From: Halorarum salinum
Lineage (GTDB): Archaea > Halobacteriota > Halobacteria > Halobacteriales > Haloferacaceae
Direction: 5' to 3'
Assembly (NCBI RefSeq): GCF_013402875.1
Contig: NZ_CP058579.1
Span: 806,001-870,000, forward strand
DNA length: 64,000 nt
Below the pieces are notes generated by a model, which searched no databases, had not been told where the DNA came from, and saw only the letters and a list, made by a program, of their open reading frames with translations. Numbering within the stretch: the stretch's first letter is position 1; each line of letters begins with the position of its first letter. A program made the translations under genes and the position numbers. This document shows positions 26,348 to 39,252 of the stretch, piece after piece.

Positions 26348-27082
26348 TCAGAATCCCTCGACGTGCGGCCGGAGGTCCAGTTCCAGCGTCCACGCGCTCC
26401 GGTCCTGCTCCACGAGCCGCCAGTACGTCTCGGCGATGGCGTCGGGGTCGAGGTACTCGTCGGCGTCGTCCGACGCGCCGGGCGGGCGGATGCCGCCGTC
26501 GACGACGACGTGCGCGACGTGGATCCCGTCGGGCCCGAGTTCGCGCGCCATCGACTCCGCGAGGCCGCGCGACCCGAACTTCGCCATCGAGAAGCCGACC
26601 GCGCCCTTCCGCCCGCGGACGGACGTGGTCGCGCCCGTGAAGATGATCGTTCCGCCGTCGCCGTCGCCGGTTCCGCCGGGATTCGCCCGGCTCTCCGGGG
26701 CGCTCCGCGCCTCGCCGAGCATGTCCCGCACCGCCTCCCGCGAGCAGAGGAACCCCGCCCGCGGGCCGACCTCGTACGCCCGGTCGAACGCCTCGCGGTC
26801 GGTCTCCAGCAGCCCGGTCCACGATGCGACGCTCGCGTTGTTCACCAGCACGTCCACCGGGCCCAGTTCGTCCCGGACCGTCTCGAACGCCGCCTCGATC
26901 TCGTCGGGTTCGGAGAGGTCCGTCGGCACGGCGACCGCCTCGGTCGGGAGGTCGTCGGAGAGGTCGCGGAGGAAGCCCCCGCTGCGGGCGAGCAGCGCGA
27001 GCCGACAGCCCTCGTCCGCGAACGTCCGCGCGATCGACTCCCCGAGGCCGGGCCCGACGCCGGCGATGACAGCCGTCTGCAT
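26348..27082 (-). CDS. SDR-fold oxidoreductase-like protein, catalytic Tyr replaced by Phe
   Basis: A 244-residue Rossmann protein of the short-chain dehydrogenase/reductase superfamily. The nucleotide-binding GVGPGLG is at residues 8-14 and NNAS at 81-84. The catalytic tetrad is altered: the usual YxxxK appears as Phe164-S-M-A-Lys168 (GFSMAKFG), preceded by FTGATTSVRG. I recall a bacterial SDR subgroup with FxxAK and the same HVAHVVVDGGI ending, so the change is probably shared by the subfamily rather than a recent mutation. Activity cannot be assumed. ATG 27082 precedes the Rossmann motif directly; the longer frame is repeat sequence. Confidence 0.82.
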   Translation of the reverse strand: MQTAVIAGVGPGLGESIARTFADEGCRLALLARSGGFLRDLSDDLPTEAVAVPTDLSEPDEIEAAFETVRDELGPVDVLVNNASVASWTGLLETDREAFDRAYEVGPRAGFLCSREAVRDMLGEARSAPESRANPGGTGDGDGGTIIFTGATTSVRGRKGAVGFSMAKFGSRGLAESMARELGPDGIHVAHVVVDGGIRPPGASDDADEYLDPDAIAETYWRLVEQDRSAWTLELDLRPHVEGF

Positions 27083-27182
27083 GGTCGTTCGGTGGCGCGC
27101 GGACGGCAAAGCCGTTCGGGCGCTCGCGACCCGTGCCCGGTCGCGCTCGAACGACGTAGGTCGGACGCGTCGGCAGCGGGGG

Positions 27183-27217
27183 TGGCGCGCGGCGGCCGCG
27201 CCTCGGTCACGCGAGCG
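27183..27217 (-). repeat. Dispersed intergenic repeat, fragment D (inverted)
   Basis: These 35 bases are the exact reverse complement of 14034-14068 in copy B, 13 kb away; homology fades on both sides. Confidence 0.8.
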
Positions 27218-27473
27218 GGGTGAGTTCCGAGGAGCTCGCTCCGAGGTAACTGGCGGACTCCATCCTGTAAGCAGTAGTGATCTGCCCCCTGCACCAGCCG
27301 ACCTGACCGAAAACCAGTCCGGAGACACGAGCGAGCGAATCGGCTGGGGAGGATTGGGGCTCCCATCACGCTCGGGAGTAGTGACTCGTTTGTTCACACG
27401 GAAACTGGAGACGCGCTCCTCGAGGACCCTCCGACCGGCCTCGACCGCGCCACGGACTCCCGAACAATCGAGC

Positions 27474-27483
27474 GGTTTAACAG
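27474..27483 (+). promoter_or_regulatory. TATA-like element of valS
   Basis: The sequence ggtttaacag is centred about 31 bases before ATG 27510, consistent with leaderless transcription. Confidence 0.55.
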
Positions 27484-27509
27484 CGGCTCGCGGGTACTAC
27501 CTCCCACGA

Positions 27510-30191
27510 ATGCCCAGTGGAGACTACGACCCCGAGGCCGTCGAGCCGAAGTGGCAGCGGCGCTGGGTCGAGACCGACACCTACGCCTACGACGAGGACG
27601 CGGCGACGGACCCGAACACGACCTTCTCCATCGACACGCCGCCGCCGACCGTATCGGGCAGCCTCCACTGGGGCCACGTGTACGGCTCCATCCTCCAGGA
27701 CACCGTCGCGCGGTACAACCGCATGCGGGGCCAGGAGGTGTTCTTCCCGTTCGGCTACGACGACAACGGCATCGCCTCCGAGCGGCTGACCGAGGAGGAA
27801 CTCGACGTTCGCCACCAGAACTACGAGCGACGGGAGTTCCAGCAGCTCTGCCGCGAGGTCTGTGAGGGGTACGAGGCCGAGTTCACCGAGAAGATGCAGG
27901 AGCTCGGCATCTCCATCGACTGGAACCAGACGTACCGGACCATCGAGCCGCGGGTCCAGCGCATCTCGCAGCTCTCCTTCATCGACCTGTACGAGCAGGG
28001 CCGCGAGTACCGCGAGAAGGCGCCCGCCATCTGGTGTCCCGAGTGCGAGACGGCCATCTCGCAGGTCGAGACCGAGGACGACGAGCGGGACAGCCACTTC
28101 CACGACATCGAGTTCACCACGGTCCGCGAGGGCGAGCCGTTCACCATCTCCACGACTCGGCCGGAGCTCCTGCCCGCCTGCGTCGCCGTGTTCGTCCACC
28201 CGGACGACGACGAGAACCAGCACCTCGTCGGGGAGGAGGCGACGATCCCGCTGTTCGGTCAGGAGGTGCCCATCATCGCCGACGACCGCGTGGACATGGA
28301 GACTGGTTCCGGCATCGTGATGTGCTGTACGTTCGGGGACCAGACCGACATCGAGTGGTACCAGGCCCACGACCTCGACCTCCGAATCGCCATCGATGAG
28401 TCGGGCCACATGACCGGCGTCGCGGAGGAGTACGAGGGGCTCGGTTCCGCGGAGGCCCGCGAGGCCATCGTGGCGGATCTGGAGGAGGCCGGCGCGCTGC
28501 TCGACCGCCGCGCCATCACCCACACCGTCAACGTCCACGAGCGCTGCGGGACGGGCGTCGAGTTCCTCGTCACCGAGCAGTGGTACGTGAAGATCCTCGA
28601 CCGGACCGACGAGTACCTCCGGGCGGGCCGGGAGATGGAGTGGTTCCCCGAGAAGATGTTCACCCGCTACCAGCACTGGATCGAGGGGCTCCAGTGGGAT
28701 TGGCTCATCTCGCGCCAGCGCTCCTCGGGCATCCCGTTCCCGGTCTGGTACTGCGGGGAGTGCGGCGGGGTCGTCGTCGCCGAGAAGGCCGACCTGCCGG
28801 TCGACCCGCTCTCGGACGACCCGCCGGTCGACGCCTGTCCCGAGTGCGGGGGCGAGGGGTTCGAACCCGAGGACGACGTGCTCGACACGTGGGCGACCTC
28901 CAGCCTGACGCCGCTCATCAATTCGGGCTGGGACTGGAACGAGGAATCCGAGCGGTTGGAGATGGCCCACCCCGAGCTGTATCCGATGGACGTGCGCCCC
29001 CAGGGCCACGACATCATCAGCTTCTGGCTGTTCCACACCGTCATCAAGTGCTACGAGCACACCGGCGAGGTGCCGTTCGAGTCGACCATGATCAACGGGA
29101 TGGTGCTCGACGAGAACCGCGAGAAGATGTCCAAGTCGAAGGGGAACGTCGTCGCGCCCGACGAGGTGCTCGCGAAGTACCCCGTCGACGCCGCGCGCTA
29201 CTGGGCGACCGGCTCGGCGGTCGGCGACGACCTCCCGTACCAGGAGAAGGGGCTACGCGCGGGCGAGAAGCTGATGCAGAAGCTCTGGAACGCCTCGAAG
29301 CTCGTCGACTCGCTCACCCCCGACGAGGACCCCGACCTCGCCCCCGAGGACCTCCGGGAGCTCGACCGCTGGCTGCTCGCCGAACTCGACGACCTCGTCG
29401 GGACGCTCACCGACCAGTTCGAGCGCCGCGAGTTCTCGAAGGCCCGCGACGGCCTCCGGAGCTTCTTCTGGCACACGTTCTGTGACGACTACCTCGAAGT
29501 GGCGAAGACGCGGGTCCGGGACGCGGACGACGATTCCGAGGCGGCAACGGACGCCGCAGGGGGCGACCCGGCCGCCCAGTACACCCTCCGGGTCGCCCAC
29601 CGGCGGTTCCTGAAGCTGTTCGCGCCGTTCCTCGCCCACGAGACGGAGGAGCTGTGGCAGGAACTGTACGCGGACGCCGGCGTGGAGGAGGGCGGCTCCG
29701 TCCACCGGGCCGACTGGCCCGAACCGCTCGGGGTCGAGGCCGACCGGGCCGCGGGGCGGACCGCGACGGCGGTCATCGGGGCGCTGCGGCGGTACAAGAG
29801 CGAGCGCGGCCTCCCGCTGAACGCCGAACTCGGCCGCGTCGAGGTGTGGGGCGAGGGCGACGTCGCCGCCTTCGCCGACGACGTGCGCGGCGTGATGAAC
29901 GTCGCGGACCTCGACGTGCTGGCCGAGGAGCCCGAGATCGAGTCGGTCGTGACCGGCGTCGACCTCGACTACTCGCGGGTCGGCCCGCAGTTCGGCTCGA
30001 AGGTCGGCGACATCGACGCGGCCATCGCCGACGGCGAGTACGAGGTGGAGGACGGCGACCTCCGCGTCGCGGGCGAGACGCTCGGCCCCGAGCTGTTCGA
30101 GATCGAGCGCGAGCGACGGTACGCCGGCGAGGGCGACCTGCTCGAGGCGGGCGACGCGATCGTCGTCGTCCACGGCGACGGCGGGAACTGA
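27510..30191 (+). CDS. valS: Valyl-tRNA synthetase
   Basis: An 893-residue class Ia synthetase charging tRNA-Val. HIGH motif as HWGH (SGSLHWGHVYG, ~residue 50); CP1 editing domain with STTRPELLPACVAVFVHP and TGSGIVMCCTFGDQTD, which hydrolyses mischarged Thr; KMSKS at about 539-543 (REKMSKSKGN). Zinc ribbons: WCPECE..., and CGECGG paired with CPECGG. The anticodon-binding domain (SKARDGLRSFFWHTFCDDYLEVAKTRV) and a C-terminal extension follow. ATG 27510 gives the standard archaeal N-terminus (DYDPEAVEPKWQRRW); the frame is open upstream through non-coding sequence. Confidence 0.97.
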   Translation: MPSGDYDPEAVEPKWQRRWVETDTYAYDEDAATDPNTTFSIDTPPPTVSGSLHWGHVYGSILQDTVARYNRMRGQEVFFPFGYDDNGIASERLTEEELDVRHQNYERREFQQLCREVCEGYEAEFTEKMQELGISIDWNQTYRTIEPRVQRISQLSFIDLYEQGREYREKAPAIWCPECETAISQVETEDDERDSHFHDIEFTTVREGEPFTISTTRPELLPACVAVFVHPDDDENQHLVGEEATIPLFGQEVPIIADDRVDMETGSGIVMCCTFGDQTDIEWYQAHDLDLRIAIDESGHMTGVAEEYEGLGSAEAREAIVADLEEAGALLDRRAITHTVNVHERCGTGVEFLVTEQWYVKILDRTDEYLRAGREMEWFPEKMFTRYQHWIEGLQWDWLISRQRSSGIPFPVWYCGECGGVVVAEKADLPVDPLSDDPPVDACPECGGEGFEPEDDVLDTWATSSLTPLINSGWDWNEESERLEMAHPELYPMDVRPQGHDIISFWLFHTVIKCYEHTGEVPFESTMINGMVLDENREKMSKSKGNVVAPDEVLAKYPVDAARYWATGSAVGDDLPYQEKGLRAGEKLMQKLWNASKLVDSLTPDEDPDLAPEDLRELDRWLLAELDDLVGTLTDQFERREFSKARDGLRSFFWHTFCDDYLEVAKTRVRDADDDSEAATDAAGGDPAAQYTLRVAHRRFLKLFAPFLAHETEELWQELYADAGVEEGGSVHRADWPEPLGVEADRAAGRTATAVIGALRRYKSERGLPLNAELGRVEVWGEGDVAAFADDVRGVMNVADLDVLAEEPEIESVVTGVDLDYSRVGPQFGSKVGDIDAAIADGEYEVEDGDLRVAGETLGPELFEIERERRYAGEGDLLEAGDAIVVVHGDGGN

Positions 30192-30213
30192 GCCGGCGTC
30201 TCGAACCCCTCTT

Positions 30214-31272
<1,059 letters not shown>

Positions 31273-31332
31273 CGGCCACACCCACGGCTGGCGGGGGTTT
31301 GAACGCGCCGACTCCGTCCTCGGGGTCCGCTC

Positions 31333-31530
31333 TCAGAAGTCGTGTTCGACCTCGTCCGGGTCCGCGGCCTGGATGATGATCTTCCCGTCGCGGACCCGAA
31401 CGAACACCTCGTCGCCGATCTCGAGGCCCGCAACGGCGAGTTCGTCCTCGTGCAGGTTGACGTGGACGTTGTGGTACTCGCCGTTCTCGTCTTTGGCGCC
31501 ACTCGGGCTGAGCGTCTTTTTCCGGACCAT
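31333..31530 (-). CDS. Small AbrB-like (SpoVT/AbrB fold) protein
   Basis: A 65-residue acidic protein whose NLHEDELAVAGLEIGDEVFVRVRDGKIII core has the swapped-hairpin AbrB pattern (alternating beta strand, LxxGDxVxV, then a second strand). In AbrB proteins this fold forms DNA-binding dimers or antitoxins. The basic start (MVRKKTLSPSGAK) could contact DNA. No toxin gene is adjacent: pyrD lies 60 bases downstream and MC1 diverges upstream. A TATA-like cacttatgtattcc lies about 31-44 bases upstream on the minus strand. Regulator of unknown target. Confidence 0.75.
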   Translation of the reverse strand: MVRKKTLSPSGAKDENGEYHNVHVNLHEDELAVAGLEIGDEVFVRVRDGKIIIQAADPDEVEHDF

Positions 31531-31719
31531 CGGCTTGGTTACACCACGCTTCGCCGCACGGAATACATAAGTGTTGTTTCCGGCACGGAGCCGACGAACG
31601 GCGCGCGCGAGCGAGGCGGGCCGCCGTACCCCGTCCTCGGCGCCGGGTTTCCGGGTCGAATCGACCGACGGCGCCTCCCTAGTACAAAAAACTTTCTTCG
31701 AATAGCCCTCACTTCCCCG

Positions 31720-31732
31720 ATATATTTATAAC
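31720..31732 (+). promoter_or_regulatory. Strong TATA box of the MC1 gene
   Basis: The sequence atatatttataac is the most canonical TATA element in the window and predicts a start near 31755. Consistent with high expression of an abundant chromatin protein. Confidence 0.7.
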
Positions 31733-31768
31733 ATAGTGTGTGCTGGCGTCACACGGAGGCGAAAAACC

Positions 31769-32077
31769 ATGGTACGAGAGGACGGTAAGCGAAATTTCGC
31801 ACTGCGCGAGACTGACGGTGGCGAGGAGAGCGTCTACTCGGGAAACACCCCGAGGCAGGCCGCGCTGAAGGCCGCACGGCGGCTCGACCCCGGCAGCTCG
31901 GAGGACGCGGCCGACCGGACGGAGCTCCGTCTCCGCGAGAAGGGGACCGACAAGGTCCACATCTACGACGGATGGGCCTGGCGCGAGACCGCGCCGGACA
32001 ACAAGCCGGACTGGATGCCCAGCGAGATCACGGAGGCGAACGTCTCGAAGAAGGGCATCGAACACCTCGAGAGTTAG
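31769..32077 (+). CDS. Non-histone chromosomal protein MC1
   Basis: A 102-residue architectural DNA-bending protein of the MC1 family known from Methanosarcina and haloarchaea. Conserved blocks: KRNFALRETDGGEE, VYSGNTPRQAALKAARRL (the PRQAALKAA signature), LRLREKGTDKVHIYDGWAW, and NKPDWMPSEI...VSKKGIEHLE. MC1 binds DNA as a monomer and kinks it sharply. ATG 31769 directly precedes MVREDGKRN; an ATG at 31736 lies too close to the TATA box to be translated. Situated just upstream of the rRNA operon on the same strand, with an independent promoter. Confidence 0.93.
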   Translation: MVREDGKRNFALRETDGGEESVYSGNTPRQAALKAARRLDPGSSEDAADRTELRLREKGTDKVHIYDGWAWRETAPDNKPDWMPSEITEANVSKKGIEHLES

Positions 32078-32340
32078 CCGCCACGGTCTAGTTGTTCTTT
32101 GCGTACGCGTGAGCGATCCGTGACCGGTCGGTGTACCGGGAGGCCCCGTGCGTCGCGACGCCGTCGAGCGCCGCGTTCGAGACGCCGCCCGTCGGGGCTT
32201 CGCGAGCGGCGGTCGCGCCCGGCGGGACCGTGTACACGTTCGCGCGCCGTCCGCGTCCGGGCGCGTGCCGACCGCCCGGTTCTACACGAACCCCCATGAG
32301 TAGGGACCCCATGAAACCGCATGACGGTGTGCCGGTGAAA

Positions 32341-32390
32341 CGACGGCCTTTTACGTTACTCTGCCATCCGAATGAATGCGAAGGTCGCGC
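32341..32390 (+). promoter_or_regulatory. rRNA promoter P1
   Basis: cgacggccttttacg followed about 20 bases on by gaatgaatgcgaag. This is the first of four units sharing cgacg(c/g)c-ctt-Ta and a downstream tgcgaa-type initiator. Confidence 0.55.
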
Positions 32391-32442
32391 CGGGAGCGCC
32401 CGGCCGACACGGCACGCCCCTTCGGGGCGATGTCGAAGATCG

Positions 32443-32492
32443 ATCCGACGCCCTTAAGTTCACGAGGCGACTTCGAACGAAGTGTGAACGGC
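32443..32492 (+). promoter_or_regulatory. rRNA promoter P2
   Basis: tccgacgcccttaagttcacgag, then gaacgaagtgtgaacgg. The ccgacgccctta block is identical to P3. Confidence 0.65.
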
Positions 32493-32520
32493 AGCCCCCG
32501 TCGGGGTGCTGCCGGGACGC

Positions 32521-32570
32521 TTCCGACGCCCTTATGTACTCGAGGGCACTCGGATCGAATGCGAAAGACA
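32521..32570 (+). promoter_or_regulatory. rRNA promoter P3
   Basis: ttccgacgcccttatgtactcgag, then ggatcgaatgcgaaagac. The TATA-like cttatgta sits ~27 bases before the tgcgaa initiator. Confidence 0.68.
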
Positions 32571-32611
32571 CTGCGCGAACCCGTTCGGTTCACCCCGAAC
32601 GCGCTCGCCGA

Positions 32612-32672
32612 CTTCGACGAGGTTCGAAGGGCTTATGACCCTCCCGCGCCTTCGTTGAAATCCGCAAGAAAT
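32612..32672 (+). promoter_or_regulatory. rRNA promoter P4
   Basis: cttcgacgaggttcgaagggcttatgacc, then gttgaaatccgcaagaaatg. Closest promoter to the 16S gene. Confidence 0.55.
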
Positions 32673-32738
32673 GAGGATTCCGCCCCTGCGGTCCGCCGCA
32701 AGACGGTATCTGATGTTAGCCTCGATAGTTCGGTGACA

Positions 32739-32766
32739 CCCGATCGGTGTCACCGAGCTCGGACCA
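32739..32766 (+). other. 16S processing stem, 5' arm (bulge-helix-bulge)
   Basis: cccgatcggtgtcaccgagc...ggacca is complementary, with short bulges, to 34401-34424 beyond the 16S 3' end. This is where the archaeal splicing endonuclease should cut. Confidence 0.72.
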
Positions 32767-32888
32767 CGCAATACAGCGGATCGCATCTTCGGATGTGATC
32801 CATTGGTGATTCACGTCTTACGACGTGATCTTGGTGAACCACGTTTCACAACGTGATTCCCGCCACCCCGCTCCCGTCAGGGAGCGAC

Positions 32889-34360
<1,472 letters not shown>

Positions 34361-34400
34361 ACTGACCGGGACCAGGGCGACGCCCTGGCCCACTTCGTTT

Positions 34401-34424
34401 GGTCCGGCTCGTGACGCCGATCGG
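34401..34424 (+). other. 16S processing stem, 3' arm
   Basis: ggtccggctcgtgacgccgatcgg pairs with 32739-32766, closing the 16S precursor loop. Confidence 0.72.
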
Positions 34425-34467
34425 GCACCTTCGAACTATCGAGGCTACGATCCCCCCGACAGGGGGT

Positions 34468-34539
34468 GGGCCCATAGCTCAGCGGTAGAGTGCCTCCTTT
34501 GCAAGGAGGATGCCCTGGGTTCGAATCCCAGTGGGTCCA
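34468..34539 (+). tRNA. tRNA-Ala (anticodon UGC) in the 16S-23S spacer
   Basis: A 72-base tRNA: acceptor gggccca...tgggtcc with discriminator A, D-arm gctcagcggtagagt, anticodon arm cctcc-ttTGCaa-ggagg (anticodon 34500-34502), T-arm ctgggttcgaatcccag. No intron and no encoded CCA. Its place in the spacer is the haloarchaeal norm. Confidence 0.97.
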
Positions 34540-34683
34540 TGTCCTCGGGGCTCGTCGTGAACCGCTCCCCTTAAGTGTGGGACGGCGCAACGAAGAGTCC
34601 CGAAGCAAGACCGATGCACCATCCCGCGAGAGCGCGGTTGGGAAGGGTCGAACACGGACGCGGAAGACACCGCGACGTGTGAT

Positions 34684-34742
34684 GAGACCGTGTGTACGTG
34701 CAATCCAGACGCCCACTGGACCCGTTCATCGGGTCACAGTGA
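34684..34742 (+). other. 23S processing stem, 5' arm (bulge-helix-bulge)
   Basis: gagaccgt...gtacgtgcaatccag...tggacccgttc...gggtc is complementary over ~50 bases to 37670-37730 beyond 23S. The bulged acgcccac / ttaacgcc segments are the likely endonuclease sites. Confidence 0.75.
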
Positions 34743-34753
34743 TTACACATCAA

Positions 34754-37663
<2,910 letters not shown>

Positions 37664-37669
37664 TCATCT

Positions 37670-37730
37670 GCACTGCGACCCGTGAACGGGTCCAGGCGTT
37701 AACTGGATTGCACGTACATTACGGTCTCAG
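37670..37730 (+). other. 23S processing stem, 3' arm
   Basis: cactgcgacccgtgaacgggtcca, ctggattgcacgtac and acggtctc pair in order with the arm upstream of 23S. Confidence 0.75.
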
Positions 37731-37773
37731 ACCGACGCAGGCGTTACATCGGATCGTTCCCGATGGTCGGCCT

Positions 37774-37895
37774 CGAGGCGGCCACAGCGGCGGTGACACA
37801 CCCGTACCCATCCCGAACACGGCAGTTAAGCCCGCCAGCGTTCCGGCGAGTACTGGAGTGCGCGAGCCTCTGGGAAAACTGGTTCGCCGCCTACC
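37774..37895 (+). rRNA. 5S ribosomal RNA
   Basis: About 122 bases, from aggcggcc to gttcgccgcctacc, whose ends pair as helix I. Contains cccgtacccatcccgaacacgg and gtactggagtgcgcgagcctctggg, diagnostic of haloarchaeal 5S. Ends ±3 bases. Confidence 0.95.
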
Positions 37896-37908
37896 ACTCA
37901 TATCCAAA

Positions 37909-37940
37909 GCCCACCAGCACCGCGCTGGTGGGCTTTCTTC
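37909..37940 (+). terminator. Terminator after 5S rRNA
   Basis: Perfect 10-bp stem gcccaccagc / gctggtgggc with a five-base loop, followed by tttcttc. It lies 14 bases after the 5S gene and ends the rRNA operon. Confidence 0.7.
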
Positions 37941-37976
37941 ATTTGCGGAGCGGGACGAGAAGCGGTGAATCCGCTA

Positions 37977-37987
37977 GGCTTAAGCGC
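37977..37987 (+). promoter_or_regulatory. Promoter of tRNA-Cys
   Basis: The sequence ggcttaagcgc lies ~29 bases before the tRNA 5' end. It indicates tRNA-Cys is transcribed separately from the rRNA operon, whose terminator lies between. Confidence 0.6.
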
Positions 37988-38010
37988 GCCAGCCGTCACA
38001 ATTCAGGTGC

Positions 38011-38086
38011 GCCAAGGTGGCAGAGTTCGGTCAGACGCGACGGCCTGCAGAGCCGTTCTACGCCGGTTCAAATCCGGCCCTTGGCT
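38011..38086 (+). tRNA. tRNA-Cys (anticodon GCA)
   Basis: A 76-base tRNA: acceptor gccaagg / ccttggc with discriminator T (as needed for tRNA-Cys). D-arm gcagagttcggtcagacgc; anticodon arm acggc-ctGCAga-gccgt (anticodon 38047-38049); T-arm gccggttcaaatccggc. No intron. Position after 5S is common in haloarchaea. Confidence 0.96.
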
Positions 38087-38187
38087 CATACCAACTTCCT
38101 CACGATCCGACCCCAGAGCGGCGGCCGCGTCCCGCGGCCGGCGAGTCCCGGCGGCCGATGCGACGGGCGCGCCGGCCCTTCGGGTCC

Positions 38188-38622
38188 CTACTCGGAACGC
38201 TGCTCCCCCTCGACGGGTTTCTCCTCCTGGTCGACGAGCGCGAACAGTTCGTTCCAGTCGTCGGCGGGGGCGATCTGGTCCCGCAGGTCCTCGATCGCAC
38301 CAGTCGTGACCGCGTCGTCCACGACGTCCAGCACGACCCGCGCGTGGTGGACGGCCTCCCCCCGATCGTCCTCGGGGCCGTACTCGCCCGCCTCGACGAC
38401 CCGGTCGACGAACCCGTCCCACTCGAACGACTCGGTCGCGTCGTCCTCCGCGAGGAACCGTCCGATCTCCTCGGGGAGCTGTGCCGCGAGGTTCCCCGCC
38501 ACGCCCTCGTCGACGCGCCGCCCGAGCGGCTCGAGCGTGATCCGCGTCGCACGAAGCGCGTCCTCGCGCGACGGGAGCCGTGCGCGGTTCTGCACCTCGC
38601 CGACGAACGTGTCGTAGTCCAT
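38188..38622 (-). CDS. DUF2267 family protein
   Basis: A 144-residue acidic protein with the DUF2267 pattern: two similar helical halves. The first is MDYDTFVGEVQNRARLPSREDALRATRITLEPLGRRV...LAAQLPEEI; the second is FEWDGFVDRVVEAGE...AVHHARVVLDVVDDAV...DLRDQIAPADDWNELFALV. Each half contains the helix-turn pattern 'A...a...tL..L..ri..g.a..l..qLP'. Function of the family is unknown. Start ATG 38622 lies ahead of the first half; the longer frame to 39657 is rejected on composition. Its C-terminal tail is Glu-rich. Confidence 0.85.
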   Translation of the reverse strand: MDYDTFVGEVQNRARLPSREDALRATRITLEPLGRRVDEGVAGNLAAQLPEEIGRFLAEDDATESFEWDGFVDRVVEAGEYGPEDDRGEAVHHARVVLDVVDDAVTTGAIEDLRDQIAPADDWNELFALVDQEEKPVEGEQRSE

Positions 38623-38767
38623 GCCGTCTCCCAGTCGGTCGCGAACTTCAATAGGCACTTTGGCAGTACGTCGAACTCCGTCGCGACGCCGTTCCCCCCG
38701 AGCCACGGGTGCGGCGTCGTCTCCGGCGAGGCCTCGCCGCCCGCCAGGGGGGCGAAATCCGGACAAA

Positions 38768-38778
38768 CGTTTATACGA
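38768..38778 (+). promoter_or_regulatory. TATA-like element of the oxidase-linked membrane operon
   Basis: The sequence acgtttatacg is centred about 36 bases before ATG 38809 and predicts a short leader. Confidence 0.5.
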
Positions 38779-38808
38779 GATGGCACCTACACCCCGATAA
38801 CGATTCAC

Positions 38809-39249
38809 ATGCAAGTGAGCGTCTATCTCCTGAGCGGGCTGTTGATGGGGGTCGTCCTGCTCGGCACGGTCGCGCTCCTCACGCGGTCCCGGCGGTGGCG
38901 GCACTACTCCCCCACGAACGACGGCCCCGACGCGGGGGCCGCCCTCGAGCGCCTGGTCGAACACCCGGCGACGTGGACCGTCGGGTTCCTCGCGCTCGCG
39001 CTGGGGCTGGGCCTCGGCGCCGTCGCGTTCGTCGGCGGCTTTCCGATCCCCGCCGCCGTCCGCAGCGCGGCCGGCACGGCGATGCTGCTGGTCGTCCTCG
39101 CGGTGCTCGCGGGCTACACGTTCCTCGGCGTCTACCAAGCCGTCCGCTACCGGGGGCTCTACCGCTCGCAGGCGGCCGCCGCGGGGATCTGGATCGTCGG
39201 CGTGCTCGCGGTCGCGGGGATCGCCGTGATGCTGCTCACGGCCGGCTGA
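38809..39249 (+). CDS. Membrane protein, oxidase-linked operon, first gene
   Basis: A 146-residue protein with four predicted membrane helices (residues ~3-23, 55-76, 84-106, 120-143) and a hydrophilic loop (RSRRWRHYSPTNDGPDAG). No family is recognised with certainty. It heads a run of four genes joined by a 3-base gap and two 4-base overlaps, converging on the cox operon. A role in oxidase assembly or in a halocyanin/copper pathway is inference from position only. Confidence 0.7.
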   Translation: MQVSVYLLSGLLMGVVLLGTVALLTRSRRWRHYSPTNDGPDAGAALERLVEHPATWTVGFLALALGLGLGAVAFVGGFPIPAAVRSAAGTAMLLVVLAVLAGYTFLGVYQAVRYRGLYRSQAAAAGIWIVGVLAVAGIAVMLLTAG

Positions 39250-39252
39250 GCC

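Larger units (their letters stand above)
27083..27509. other. Divergent spacer between the SDR gene and valS
   Basis: 427 bases without a gene. It contains the inverted fragment of the dispersed repeat (27183-27217) and ends with the valS promoter. The 27240-27430 part has ordinary composition and no feature I recognise. Confidence 0.5.
32078..32888 (+). other. Upstream region and external leader of the rRNA operon
   Basis: 811 bases holding the tandem rRNA promoters (P1-P4) and the 5' arm of the 16S processing stem. Several short open frames here are not genes: they run across promoter repeats. The 32700-32888 segment contains paired motifs such as cacgtcttacgacgtg and ctcccgtcagggag, which should fold as leader hairpins. 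Confidence 0.7.

Noticed and set aside
26267-26348. Hairpin-rich 26.1-26.35 kb as a CRISPR array
   Set aside because: The hairpins differ in sequence and spacing is irregular; there is no repeated unit and no cas gene.
27083-27397. N-terminal extension of the SDR frame
   Set aside because: The extra residues are basic and cross the inverted repeat fragment; the Rossmann motif begins right after ATG 27082.
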